NCBI GenBank assembly: GCA_038040285.1
Contig: JBBPIN010000060.1
Span: 1-7,915 of the forward strand
Origin: Mayfieldus sp038040285
GTDB lineage: Bacteria > Actinomycetota > Thermoleophilia > Solirubrobacterales > 70-9
Direction: 5' to 3'
Length of the DNA: 7,915 nucleotides
Positions 1 through 7,039 of the stretch are shown piece by piece. The notes under the pieces were generated by a model. That model did no database searches and was not told the origin of the DNA. It saw only the letters and a list, made by a program, of their open reading frames with translations. Both the position numbers and the translations under genes were made by a program. Numbering within the stretch: the stretch's first letter is position 1; the number at the start of each line of letters is the position of its first letter.

Positions 1-2
1 TG

Positions 3-800
3 ATGCGCAAGCGCCTGACCCAGGTCCTGATCGCGATCTTCGTGATCGTGGCCGCGATCGTCGGTGCGATCGCCGCCAGCCCCGCCGTGGCCCTGATCGC
101 CGCCGGGGGCGCCGTGCTGATCTCGGTGATCGTCGTCTTCTTCCTCGCCGACGCCGCCTCCGAGGACGCCTTCTTCGATATCTACGCGCGGCAGCGCGGC
201 ATGACACGCACCGAGGGTGACTCGCTGCCGCCGGTGACGCCCCTGCTGCGCAAGGGGGACGAGCGGGAGGCAAACGAGGTGCTCACGGGTTCGCTCGCCG
301 ACGGCGTCGACGGGACCCTCGCCCTCTACACCTACACCGACGTCTACTACGACAAGAACGGCCGTCGGGAGACCGACTATCACTTCACCATCGCGATGGT
401 CGACCTTCCCGAGTCGGTGCAATTCGTGCCGGGGCTGTACTGCAACCGCAAGTCCGGCTTTCGCTTCACGGAGAAGATCGAGGACGTGTTCCGCACCAAG
501 GAGCGCGTGCACCTGGAGAGCGAAGCGCTCGAGGAGCACTACGAGATCTTCGTCGACAAGGGCCAGGACCAGAACTGGCTGCGCCAGCTCTTCTCCCCCA
601 CCTTCATCGTCTGGCTCACCGACTCGGCGCCGGAGAAGTTCGCATTCGAGCTGGAGTCGGGGGAGCTGTGCTGCAACGTGAGCGGCCACAAGAAGGACGC
701 CAGCCACCTCGATGGGATGCGCGAGGCCGCCGCGTCGGTGGCGCAGCGGCTGCGCGAGGAGTGCGGCGAGGAGCGGAGCTCCTCGGCCCCAGCCGGCTAG
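3..800 (+). CDS. Two-TM membrane protein, unknown function
   Basis: I do not recognise this 265-residue protein with confidence. The N-terminus is basic (MRKR) and is followed by two hydrophobic segments at about residues 7-25 and 28-48. These are probably a membrane hairpin that leaves a soluble domain of about 215 residues, likely cytoplasmic. That domain is mixed alpha/beta with many charged residues. It contains a stretch ending in YEIFVDKGQDQNW and then LFSPTFIVWL, a layout reminiscent of the DUF3137-type soluble domain (weak impression only). It has three cysteines, one in YCNRK and two adjacent in LCCNVSG. The tail is acidic and then Ser/Ala-rich. The ATG sits in TGATG, so bases 1-3 may be the stop of an upstream co-directional gene outside the window. 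The stop overlaps that of the convergent tadC-like gene. The gene is real by codon bias and length; its role is unknown. Confidence 0.8.
   Translation: MRKRLTQVLIAIFVIVAAIVGAIAASPAVALIAAGGAVLISVIVVFFLADAASEDAFFDIYARQRGMTRTEGDSLPPVTPLLRKGDEREANEVLTGSLADGVDGTLALYTYTDVYYDKNGRRETDYHFTIAMVDLPESVQFVPGLYCNRKSGFRFTEKIEDVFRTKERVHLESEALEEHYEIFVDKGQDQNWLRQLFSPTFIVWLTDSAPEKFAFELESGELCCNVSGHKKDASHLDGMREAAASVAQRLREECGEERSSSAPAG
797..800. other. Interlocked convergent stop codons (CTAG)
   Basis: The palindrome CTAG supplies the TAG stop of the plus-strand membrane protein gene (798-800) and the TAG stop of the minus-strand tadC-like gene (799-797). The two genes therefore overlap tail to tail by four bases, with no room for a terminator between them. 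Confidence 0.9.
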
Positions 801-1624
801 AAGCCGCCGAGCAGCACGTCGGCGTTGGCGATCAACCCGGCAGCGATCATCAGTAGCACCGAGGGGACCAGGACCAGCGCCACCACCAGCTGGATCTTCG
901 GCGCCGCACGCGCCGCCCGCTCCTGCACCGCGCGGCGCTGGGCGATGCGCAGCGCGCTCGCCTGATGGCGGAGCTGGTCGGCGAGCGGGGAGCCGTAGCG
1001 TCGCGAGCGCTCGATCGCCGCGACCAATGCGGCCAGCTCGGACCCGCTGACCCGCTCGCGCAGCGACGCGAGCGCCCGCTCCTGCGGCGTCCCTGCCGAG
1101 ATCTCGGCCAGGGCGATCGCCAGCTCCACCGCGAGAGGCCCCTCGCCGCTGGCGGCGATCTCGGCGAAGCCCGCGGCGGTGCTGCGGCCGGTCGCCGCGC
1201 TGACCGCCATCAGGTCGAGGGCGTCGGGCAGCGCGGCGACAAGGCGATCGCGCCGCAGACGGGCGGCGCGCTCCAGCAGCGCATCGGGAGCCAGGAAGCC
1301 GGCGGCGGGCATTCCCACCAGGACCAGCCAGGAGAGCCTCCCCGGCGCCGCCGGCGCCGCGACCATCGCAACGAGCAAGCCGAGTGTCGCGCCCAGCCCA
1401 CGCGCGATCAGCACGCCGGCCGGAGAGACGCGGCTTCGCAGGCCGGCCCTCGCCAAACGCTCCCGGACGCCGAGCAGAGTCGCGCCCTGCGCCGCCCATA
1501 GCCCGCGCCGACGCATCCGGGCACCAAGCCGCGCAGCAACCATGGGCTGGGAAGCCGCGAGCTCGCGAACCGCGCAAACGGCAAGCAATACCGAGCAGGC
1601 GGCGAGCAGGCCAAGCCCGCTCAC
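797..1624 (-). CDS. tadC: TadC-like type II secretion F-domain protein
   Basis: This 275-residue integral membrane protein has the T2SSF (GspF/TadC) fold and is a platform subunit of a Tad/Flp pilus machine, sitting in the inner membrane next to the TadA ATPase. Hydrophobic segments lie at about residues 3-19, 71-90, 97-112 and 245-267. The cytoplasmic F domain begins near residue 127 with LPDALDLMAVSAATGRS, matching the LPDALDLLAVAVEAG-type opening of TadC proteins. It ends before the last TM helix near PKIQLVVALVLVPSVLL. The start chosen is the GTG at 1624, which overlaps the TGA of the tadB-like gene by 4 nt (GTGA) and implies translational coupling. The same frame stays open upstream to 2482, but that part reads antisense-like Arg/Ala-rich sequence inside tadB and is not credible protein. 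TadB and TadC are hard to tell apart by eye; order and length support this assignment. Confidence 0.88.
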   Translation of the reverse strand: MSGLGLLAACSVLLAVCAVRELAASQPMVAARLGARMRRRGLWAAQGATLLGVRERLARAGLRSRVSPAGVLIARGLGATLGLLVAMVAAPAAPGRLSWLVLVGMPAAGFLAPDALLERAARLRRDRLVAALPDALDLMAVSAATGRSTAAGFAEIAASGEGPLAVELAIALAEISAGTPQERALASLRERVSGSELAALVAAIERSRRYGSPLADQLRHQASALRIAQRRAVQERAARAAPKIQLVVALVLVPSVLLMIAAGLIANADVLLGGF

Positions 1625-2469
1625 GGTGTGACTCGTGAGAAGCGGCGGATCGCGGCGAAGCCGGCGAGCTGAAGCGCCGCGGCGAGGGCGAGCATCGCGG
1701 CGGCGGCTGGCGAGGCCAGCATGCGGCCGAGAAAGCCGGGCTGAACCAGCTCTGCGAACAGCGCCGCGCCGCTCGGCATCGCGACCACCAGCAACCCGGT
1801 GAAACGCGCCTGCGCAGTCGCCGAGCGGGCGTCCTCGGCAGCACGGTCCTGCTCGGCGGCGCCCTCGGCGAAGCGTCGCAATAACCCCGCCAGATCGCCG
1901 CCGGCGAGCTGCTGGCTGAGCACCGCACCGGCGAAGGCGTCGACGCGCGCCGAGCGCAGCCGATCTCGAAGCCCGGCCAGCGCCTCGGCGGTTGGGGTTC
2001 CAAGCTCCAACTCGGCTCCGAGGCGGGCCAGCTCGACCGCCGCGGGCCCGTCGAGCGAGGCGGTGGCGGCGGTCAGCGAAGCGCGCAGCGAGCGACCGGC
2101 GCTGAGCGAGTCGGCGACCGCGGACGCGATCTCGGGCAGCGCCCGCTCGACATTGCGCCGGTATCGCGAGCGTCCTCGGCTCACGGCCCAGGCTGCCAGC
2201 GCCGGCCCAGCGACCGCCAGCGGCAGGCCAAACCCCGGTCCCGCGATCAACAGACCGAGCAGCAGAGCCCCACCAGTCCCCAGCGCGGCGAGACGGCGGC
2301 GCTCGATCGCCGACGGCGCATAGCCCTCGCGGCGTGCCCGCGCCAGCGGCTCGAGCGCGTCGCGGAACCAGGCGGCGAGGGCAGGCGTCCCCAATATCGC
2401 CTCGCGCACCGCCAGGGCGACCAGCGCTCCGGCGCCCGCGCCGAGCAGGAGAGTCGGACCACCGCTCAC
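1621..2469 (-). CDS. tadB: TadB-like type II secretion F-domain protein
   Basis: This 282-residue inner-membrane platform protein is the partner of the TadC-like subunit in the Tad/Flp apparatus. Hydrophobic stretches lie at about residues 6-26, 62-96, 222-243 and 252-274. The T2SSF domain spans roughly 109-235, opening with RALPEIASAVADSLSAGRSL, the typical TadB arrangement in which a short leucine-rich repeat of the F domain precedes the C-terminal TM pair. The start is the GTG at 2469. It is preceded by GAGGT about 7 nt upstream, a reasonable ribosome-binding site. The gene lies 58 nt downstream of tadA and overlaps the tadC-like gene by 4 nt, so the three are almost certainly one transcript. 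The gap holds a possible 12-codon reading frame ending on this start codon (2466-2504). Assignment to the TadB/C family is firm; TadB rather than a second TadC rests on position. Confidence 0.88.
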   Translation of the reverse strand: MSGGPTLLLGAGAGALVALAVREAILGTPALAAWFRDALEPLARARREGYAPSAIERRRLAALGTGGALLLGLLIAGPGFGLPLAVAGPALAAWAVSRGRSRYRRNVERALPEIASAVADSLSAGRSLRASLTAATASLDGPAAVELARLGAELELGTPTAEALAGLRDRLRSARVDAFAGAVLSQQLAGGDLAGLLRRFAEGAAEQDRAAEDARSATAQARFTGLLVVAMPSGAALFAELVQPGFLGRMLASPAAAAMLALAAALQLAGFAAIRRFSRVTP

Positions 2470-2504
2470 GACACAACCTCACGTTCGCGCTCGGCCCAGC
2501 ACAT
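2466..2504 (-). other. Possible 12-codon leader ORF before tadB
   Basis: In the tadA-tadB gap an ATG opens a short frame (MCWAEREREVVS) whose TGA overlaps the tadB GTG as GTGA, the same 4-nt overlap used between tadB and the tadC-like gene. AAGGAG lies upstream but only 2 nt from the ATG, closer than ideal. It may be a coupling mini-ORF or chance; I see no conserved feature in the peptide. Confidence 0.2.
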
Positions 2505-2527
2505 AGCTCCTTGTCTGAGCCTCGCGC

Positions 2528-3670
2528 TCACAACACCTCCCTGACGACCAACGCGCGGGTCGCGGGACCGCCGGCGGCCCGCACCACCTCGGCGATCTCG
2601 GCGACGACGCGTCGCCCGTCGGCCAGTCGCTCGAGGTGGACGACCAGCTCGAAGCCGCGCCCCAGCTGCTCGCGAATCGCCGCGTGCGGCAGCCCGACGC
2701 CGGCCATCAGTGCAAGCGTCTCCAATCTGCGCAGCGCGTCGGCGGGCGAGTTCGCGTGCACGGTCGACAGCGCCCCGCGGTGACCGGTGTTGAGCGCCGT
2801 GAGCAGGTCAAGCGCCTCCGGGCCCCGTACTTCGCCGATCACGATTCGATCGGGGCGCATGCGCAGGGCGTTGCGCAGCAGGTCGCGGACCGTCACCTCG
2901 CCGCGGCCCTCGACGCTGGCCGGCCGGCTCTCCAGCCGCACGACGTGGGGTTGCTGGAGGCGCAGCTCGGCCGCGTCCTCGATCGTCACCACCCGCTCCT
3001 CGGCGGCGACGAAGCTGGACAAGGCGTTGAGCAAAGTCGTCTTGCCCGAGCCGGTGCCGCCGCTGACCAGCAGGCTGCGACGCTCGCGCACCGCGACCTC
3101 GAGCAGGCCGCGCATCTGCGGCGTGAGCGTCCCCAGCTCAACCAGATCCGCGGGACCCGGGCGGGCAGCCGCGAAGCGGCGGATCGAGAGCGCCGGACCG
3201 TCCACGGCGAGCGGTGGGATCACGACGTTGACCCGCGACCCATCGGCGAGTCGGGCGTCGACCATCGGGCTCAGTTCGTCCACGCGGCGCCCGATCGGCG
3301 CCAGGATGCGCTCGATCGAGTTGCGAAGCTCGGACTCGTCGGCAAAGTGGACCTCGGTCGACTCGATCCGCCCGCGGCGCTCGACGTAGACGCGGTCGGG
3401 CCCGTTGACCATCACCTCCTCGACCTCGGGGTCGGCGAGAAGCTCCTCCAGCGGCCCGAGGCCGACGGTGTCGCGAAGAATGCGAGCGACGATCTCCTCG
3501 CGCTCGCGAATCGGCAGGATCGCCGCCTCGCGCCCGACCAGCTCCCCCACTGCCTCGGGAAGGTCTCCCTGCGGGCGCCGGCCCGCCGCTGCGTCGGCCC
3601 GCCGGCGCTCGATAAGCGCCTCCCGCAGCCGCGCCGCAAGCTCGTCGCGCTGGCGCTCGATCGCGCCCAT
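2528..3670 (-). CDS. tadA: TadA/CpaF-type secretion ATPase
   Basis: This 380-residue cytoplasmic hexameric ATPase of the type II/IV secretion superfamily (VirB11/PulE-like, CpaF branch) would power Tad/Flp pilus assembly. An N-terminal helical stretch (1-60) leads into the domain typical of CpaF, GPLEELLADPEVEEVMVNG at 72-90, followed by PDRVYVERRG. The nucleotide-binding core has Walker A GGTGSGKT at 204-211, an Asp box TIEDAAELRL at 229-238, Walker B IVIGEVRG at 276-283 with catalytic Glu280, and a His box running from GHRGALSTVHANS at 306. All key residues are present and the length is slightly short of the usual 400-500, mainly at the N-terminus. The ATG at 3670 is 45 nt from the pyruvate kinase stop, with only a weak GACGGGG upstream, so it may depend on readthrough from pyk. 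TadB- and TadC-like genes follow directly. Confidence 0.95.
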   Translation of the reverse strand: MGAIERQRDELAARLREALIERRRADAAAGRRPQGDLPEAVGELVGREAAILPIREREEIVARILRDTVGLGPLEELLADPEVEEVMVNGPDRVYVERRGRIESTEVHFADESELRNSIERILAPIGRRVDELSPMVDARLADGSRVNVVIPPLAVDGPALSIRRFAAARPGPADLVELGTLTPQMRGLLEVAVRERRSLLVSGGTGSGKTTLLNALSSFVAAEERVVTIEDAAELRLQQPHVVRLESRPASVEGRGEVTVRDLLRNALRMRPDRIVIGEVRGPEALDLLTALNTGHRGALSTVHANSPADALRRLETLALMAGVGLPHAAIREQLGRGFELVVHLERLADGRRVVAEIAEVVRAAGGPATRALVVREVL

Positions 3671-3715
3671 GCCCCGTCAAGCAAGCACCGAGCCCGACTC
3701 GCCCCCGGGCGAAGC

Positions 3716-5146
3716 TCAGGGGACCCGATGGACCTCGAAGAGGTTGGTCCCGAGCTGCTGTTCGGGCAGGCCGGCGGTGATCGCGATCCGGTCGCCCGAC
3801 TTCGCGACCCCGTGACGGGCGGCAAGCGTGGCGCAGTAGTCGAGCAGCTCGCGGATGTCATCGACCGGCTCGCTGAGCACCGCCTGCACGCCGAACAGCA
3901 GGTTGAGTCGGCGGACGGTCTCGATGCGCGGGGAGATCGCCAGCACCGGGACCTTGGGGCGGTGGGCGGAGACGAGGCGGGCGGTACGGCCGCTCGTGGT
4001 TGGCACGACCAGCGCTGCCAGGTTGAGCCGGTAGACCGCCCCGACCGCTCCCTGGGCCACCGAGTCGCCGACGTCCTGGCCGGTCTGGTCGGTGCGCCCG
4101 AACAGCCAGTCGCCGTAGGGCAGGTCGGGCTCGGTCTCGCAGGCGATGCGTTCCATCACCCGCACAGCCTCGACCGGGTAGTGGCCGATCGCGGTCTCCT
4201 CGGAGAGCATCACCGCGTCGGTGCCGTCGAAGATCGCGTTGGCGACGTCTGTGACCTCGGCTCGGGTTGGCCGCCGCGCGGTCACCATCGAGGCGAGCAT
4301 CTGGGTGGCTGTGATCGCGGCCTTGGACTGAAGACCGGCGGCGCGGATCAGTCTCTTCTGCACCACCGGCACCCGGGAGAGCGGCAGCTCGATGCCGAGG
4401 TCCCCGCGGGCAACCATGATCCCGGCGCCAGCGGCGTCGATGATCTCCTCAGCGTGCTCTGCAGCCTCGGGCTTCTCGATCTTCGCGATAAGCGGGATGT
4501 CGGAGTCCAAGGAGTCCAGCCGCTCAATCACCGGCTTCAGATCGGAGGCCTCGCGGACGAAGGAGATGGCCAGAAGGTCGATCCCGTGCTCGACAGCGAA
4601 GTCGACCCACTCGAGGTCGTCGGAATCAACCGATGGCAGGCCGGTGTCGGCACCGGGGAGGTTGAGGCCCTGGTGTGACGCAAGCGGGCCACCAACCTCG
4701 ACCTCGGTGTCAACGGAACCGTCCAGCGGCGCGACGACGCGAAGCTGGATCGAGCCGTCCGCCAGATACACCCGATCGTCGGTGTGCAGCGCGCCCGAGA
4801 TCCCAGGCCAGGAGACCGGGATTCTTTTCTCATTCCCCTCGCCGGCCTCGGTGGTGAGCAGGACGTGACTGCCGGTCTCCAGCTCGACCACATCGTCCTT
4901 GAACTCGCCCACCCGCAGCTTCGGTCCCGGCAGGTCGCCGAGCAGCGCCACCTCGCGCCCCACCTCCTTGGCCGCCGCCCGCGCGAGCTCGATCGTCTTC
5001 GCGTGCCGGTCGCGATCGGAGTGCGAGAAGTTGAGCCGCAGGACGTCGGCACCGGCTGCGATCAGCTCGCGAAGCGTCTCCGGCTCCCAGCAGGCCGGCC
5101 CAACAGTGGCGACGATCTTGGTGCGGCGTGTGGACGCATTGCTCAT
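3716..5146 (-). CDS. pyk: Pyruvate kinase
   Basis: This 476-residue cytosolic enzyme transfers phosphate from phosphoenolpyruvate to ADP, giving pyruvate and ATP, the last step of glycolysis. Length and domain order are those of a full bacterial enzyme. RRTKIVATVGPA at 7-18 opens the barrel and LRLNFSH at 36-42 holds the conserved Arg and Asn. The B domain covers roughly 71-165. The active-site IAKIEKPE is at 220-227 with catalytic Lys222 and metal ligand Glu224, followed by VARGDLG at 245-251 with metal ligand Asp249. MLSEETAIGHYP and a C-terminal domain starting near VVPTTSGRTA complete it. At the GPKLR motif (74-78) the residue matching rabbit muscle Glu117 is Lys76, a known mark of potassium-independent enzymes. 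The ATG is preceded by GAGG 8 nt upstream. tadA follows 45 nt downstream on the same strand; the macro-domain gene is divergent. Confidence 0.97.
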   Translation of the reverse strand: MSNASTRRTKIVATVGPACWEPETLRELIAAGADVLRLNFSHSDRDRHAKTIELARAAAKEVGREVALLGDLPGPKLRVGEFKDDVVELETGSHVLLTTEAGEGNEKRIPVSWPGISGALHTDDRVYLADGSIQLRVVAPLDGSVDTEVEVGGPLASHQGLNLPGADTGLPSVDSDDLEWVDFAVEHGIDLLAISFVREASDLKPVIERLDSLDSDIPLIAKIEKPEAAEHAEEIIDAAGAGIMVARGDLGIELPLSRVPVVQKRLIRAAGLQSKAAITATQMLASMVTARRPTRAEVTDVANAIFDGTDAVMLSEETAIGHYPVEAVRVMERIACETEPDLPYGDWLFGRTDQTGQDVGDSVAQGAVGAVYRLNLAALVVPTTSGRTARLVSAHRPKVPVLAISPRIETVRRLNLLFGVQAVLSEPVDDIRELLDYCATLAARHGVAKSGDRIAITAGLPEQQLGTNLFEVHRVP

Positions 5147-5241
5147 GTTGGGAACCTCGCTTCAGCCTGACCCGGGAAGACGAGCCGGATGGTAGCCCCC
5201 ACCTCGGTCTAGGCTGCACGGGCAGTCGACCGGGAGGAGCG
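5147..5241. promoter_or_regulatory. Divergent promoter region, pyk / macro gene
   Basis: This 95-nt gap separates two head-to-head genes and must hold the start signals of both unless they are read from afar. TAGGCT at 5210-5215 fits an actinobacterial -10 (TANNNT) for the macro gene, leaving a leader of about 20 nt. TACCAT on the minus strand (5194-5189) could serve pyk, with a leader of about 36 nt. Neither has a convincing -35. Ribosome-binding sites are clear: GAGG at 5158-5155 (minus) for pyk and GGGAGGAG at 5232-5239 (plus) for the macro gene. Confidence 0.35.
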
Positions 5242-5745
5242 GTGGCGGAGATCGAGGTACAGCAGGCGGACATCACCAAGCTCGAGGTCGACGCGATCGC
5301 GAACGCCGCCAACACCGCGCTTCAGCACGGCGGCGGCGTCGCCGGGGCGATCTCGCGGGCCGGCGGGCCCGAGGTGCAACGCGAGAGCGACGAACGGGCT
5401 CCGATCGAACTCGGCGAGGCGGTGGCCACGACGGCCGGCGAGATGCCGTCGAAGTGGGTGATCCATGCCGCAACCATGGAGCTCGGCGGCCCCACATCGG
5501 CAGAGATCATCCGCCGCGCCACTGCGAGCACACTCTCCGTCGCAGAAGAGCTGGGCGCGAAGTCACTCGCCCTGGTCGCCTTCGGCACCGGGGTCGGCGC
5601 CTTTCCGCTCGACGAGGCGGCGCGGATCGAGGTCGGAGAGGTCGAGCGCCACTTCGCCGAGGGCAGCGAGCTGGAGCGGGTTGTCTTCGCGGTGTTCGGC
5701 GAGCAGGCGCGGCTGGCGTTCGAGGAGGCCCTGGCGGCCGGCTGA
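5242..5745 (+). CDS. Macro-domain protein (ADP-ribose binding)
   Basis: This 167-residue stand-alone macro domain is expected to bind ADP-ribose and perhaps remove ADP-ribose or acetyl groups from modified substrates in the cytoplasm. The N-terminus reads ADITKLEVDAIANAANTAL (9-27): Asp10 is the usual adenine contact and Asn21/Asn24 the ribose contacts. HGGGVAGAISRAGG at 29-42 is the glycine-rich catalytic loop. FGTGVGAFP at 114-122 is the phosphate-binding loop. In MacroD-type hydrolases the loop reads GGGVDG with a catalytic Asp; here that position is Ala34, as in the archaeal protein Af1521, so the activity class is uncertain. The start chosen is the GTG at 5242, directly after the strong GGGAGGAG; the frame extends upstream to 5128 but that part overlaps the start of pyk and looks non-coding. 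The stop lies 1 nt from that of the convergent DUF1684 gene. Confidence 0.92.
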   Translation: MAEIEVQQADITKLEVDAIANAANTALQHGGGVAGAISRAGGPEVQRESDERAPIELGEAVATTAGEMPSKWVIHAATMELGGPTSAEIIRRATASTLSVAEELGAKSLALVAFGTGVGAFPLDEAARIEVGEVERHFAEGSELERVVFAVFGEQARLAFEEALAAG

Positions 5746-5746
5746 G

Positions 5747-6355
5747 CTAATCCGATTCGTGGCGCTCGCCGGCCGGGATAGCGAAGCCGAGGCGATTGGG
5801 CGGCGGCGCCAAAGGGCAGACCCAGGCGGGGTCGTATGAGCACGATGGGTTAGGCGAAGTTGAAGTCCAGCACCAGCCCACTGTCCTCGGTGCCAAGGTC
5901 GGCGCCCTTGACCGTGTCGAAGAGGTAGCGGCCGGCGCCGCATGTCTCGCTTCCGCTTGTCGCGTCGGCAAAGGGCAGAAACACACCTCCCCCGTATCCC
6001 TCCAGCCAGTAGAGCTCCAGCTCGCCGGGCTCGCCGCGCAACTCGAACGCACAGAGGCGAAGCGATCGAAGGCGAAGCTGCCGCCGCCACTGGCTCCGAT
6101 TTCGTAGTGCTTGGGCTCGGCGTTCGAGACGGCGCCGATCACCCGGTAGGCCGGGTCATAGTCGAAGTAGTCGAGATTCTGAAAGCCCTTTCGCACATGC
6201 TCCGGCAGTGGGCTCTGCGCGTGCCTGGCGAATAGCTCATCCCGCAGCTCGCGCCAGCGCCGCCAACCTTCGGCGGGGTCCGGCGTCGCCCGGATCTCCG
6301 CGTAGATGCCGAACACCTGCCGCTTCCAGTCGAGCAGGGAGAGCTGGTCGAGCAT
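5747..6355 (-). pseudogene. DUF1684-family gene with two frameshifts
   Basis: The protein belongs to the DUF1684 (COG3358-type) family of uncharacterised proteins; no reaction is established that I can cite. The N-terminus (LLDWKRQVFGIYAEIR, then HAQSPLPEHVRKGFQNLDYF and YDPAYRVIGAV) is in one frame from the ATG at 6355. At about 6046 one base appears to be missing (CGTTCGAG where CGTTTCGAG is expected). The family core then continues in a second frame as GELELYWLEGYGGGVFLPF, DATSGSETCGAGRYLFDT and LVLDFNFA, meeting TAA at 5852-5850. Two further bases seem missing there, and the first frame resumes with NPSCSYDPAWVCPLAPPPNRL to the TAG at 5747. The losses sum to three, so the repaired product would be about 203 residues, a normal family length. 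Either a recent pseudogene or sequence error; the otherwise intact family motifs favour recent or artefactual damage. TAGCCT 7 nt before the ATG could be a -10 for a leaderless transcript (weak). Confidence 0.82.
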
Positions 6356-6373
6356 CGCCCCAGGCTAATCGCC

Positions 6374-7039
6374 TCAGCTTCCCGGGAGCGGCAGTAGCCG
6401 TACGCCGCGCGCGAAACTCTCCGCCTCGATCAGGCGCAGCGCCTCGCTGCGGGTCAGTGCGAGGGTGGCGGACCAGCCTGCGGCGGGGCCCGGGCCGGCC
6501 GGGTCCTGCTGGGTGAGCGCGAGCAGCCTCACCCCCGCTGCGGCCACGTAGGTGCGGCCAGGACCGGGCCCGCCCGGCTCGGTGGTGACGACGACGTCGA
6601 CCGTCGAGCCCTGCGGCGATCCACCGCTCGCCAGCAGCGCCTCGCCGCCGCTGACCGCGATCTCGACCGGACGGCGACCGTTCGCCAGACGGGGACCGCG
6701 CGCCCTCTTCGCCCGCGGCACCCGCAGCTGGGCGGCGAGCACATACGAGCCGGCCGGGAGCAGCGCCGACGGCTCCCGGCCCAGGGCCTGCTGGGGAGCC
6801 GAGAGCGCGCCGGGCGGGACGAAGCGGGCCGGGACTCGGCGCAGCTGAAGCGAGTGCGAGAGCTGGGCCGGGCCGATCGGCTCCCCAGCCGGCAGATCGC
6901 GACCGGCAACTACAACCTCGCGCAGCGGTCCGAAACTCTGGGCGAGGCTGGAGCCGTAGCCGTTCGCCACCGCAGCGGCCAAGGCGGCGCATCCGGCCGC
7001 CAGAACCAGGAATGCCGCGGCGCGGGCGCGCCGGCTCAT
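6374..7039 (-). CDS. cpaB: CpaB/RcpC-like SAF-domain pilus assembly protein
   Basis: This 221-residue envelope protein resembles CpaB/RcpC, the SAF-domain component of Tad/Flp pilus systems. A basic start (MSRRARAAA) and one hydrophobic segment at about 9-26 give a signal anchor, placing the rest outside the membrane. The SAF domain runs about 41-108, with VVVAGRDLPAGEPIGPAQL, the classic opening, and LPAGSYVLAAQL near its end. A beta-rich CpaB-type domain follows: RPVEIAVSGGEALLASGGSP (123-142), STVDVVVTTE, GRTYVAAAGVRLLAL, then ATLALTRSEALRLIEAESFA (191-210). Pro/Gly-rich linkers break the second half. The start ATG overlaps the stop of the histidine kinase by 4 nt (ATGA), so translation is coupled. 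The tadABC-like genes that would complete the machine lie about 2.7 kb downstream on the same strand. FlgA-type SAF proteins share the fold, but the C-terminal domain favours CpaB. Confidence 0.82.
   Translation of the reverse strand: MSRRARAAAFLVLAAGCAALAAAVANGYGSSLAQSFGPLREVVVAGRDLPAGEPIGPAQLSHSLQLRRVPARFVPPGALSAPQQALGREPSALLPAGSYVLAAQLRVPRAKRARGPRLANGRRPVEIAVSGGEALLASGGSPQGSTVDVVVTTEPGGPGPGRTYVAAAGVRLLALTQQDPAGPGPAAGWSATLALTRSEALRLIEAESFARGVRLLPLPGS

Noticed and set aside
1625..2482. Upstream extension of the tadC-like frame, making a 561-residue protein
   Set aside because: The extra part is Arg/Ala/Gly-rich nonsense in another frame of tadB. The GTG at 1624 with its 4-nt overlap is a far better start.
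3699..3712. GC hairpin (TCGCC / GGCGA) just after pyk as a terminator
   Set aside because: The stem is about 5 bp with no following T run, and it lies just ahead of tadA in the same direction. Too weak to call.
2636..4678. 680-codon open frame on the plus strand across tadA and pyk
   Set aside because: It lies antisense to two intact, well-recognised genes. Its composition (His, Asp, Arg and Gln rich, no domains) is that of a GC-driven shadow frame.
5128..5241. Longer macro protein starting at 5128
   Set aside because: This would overlap the pyk start and promoter region. The encoded stretch is not domain-like, whereas GTG 5242 follows a strong ribosome-binding site and starts right at the macro fold.
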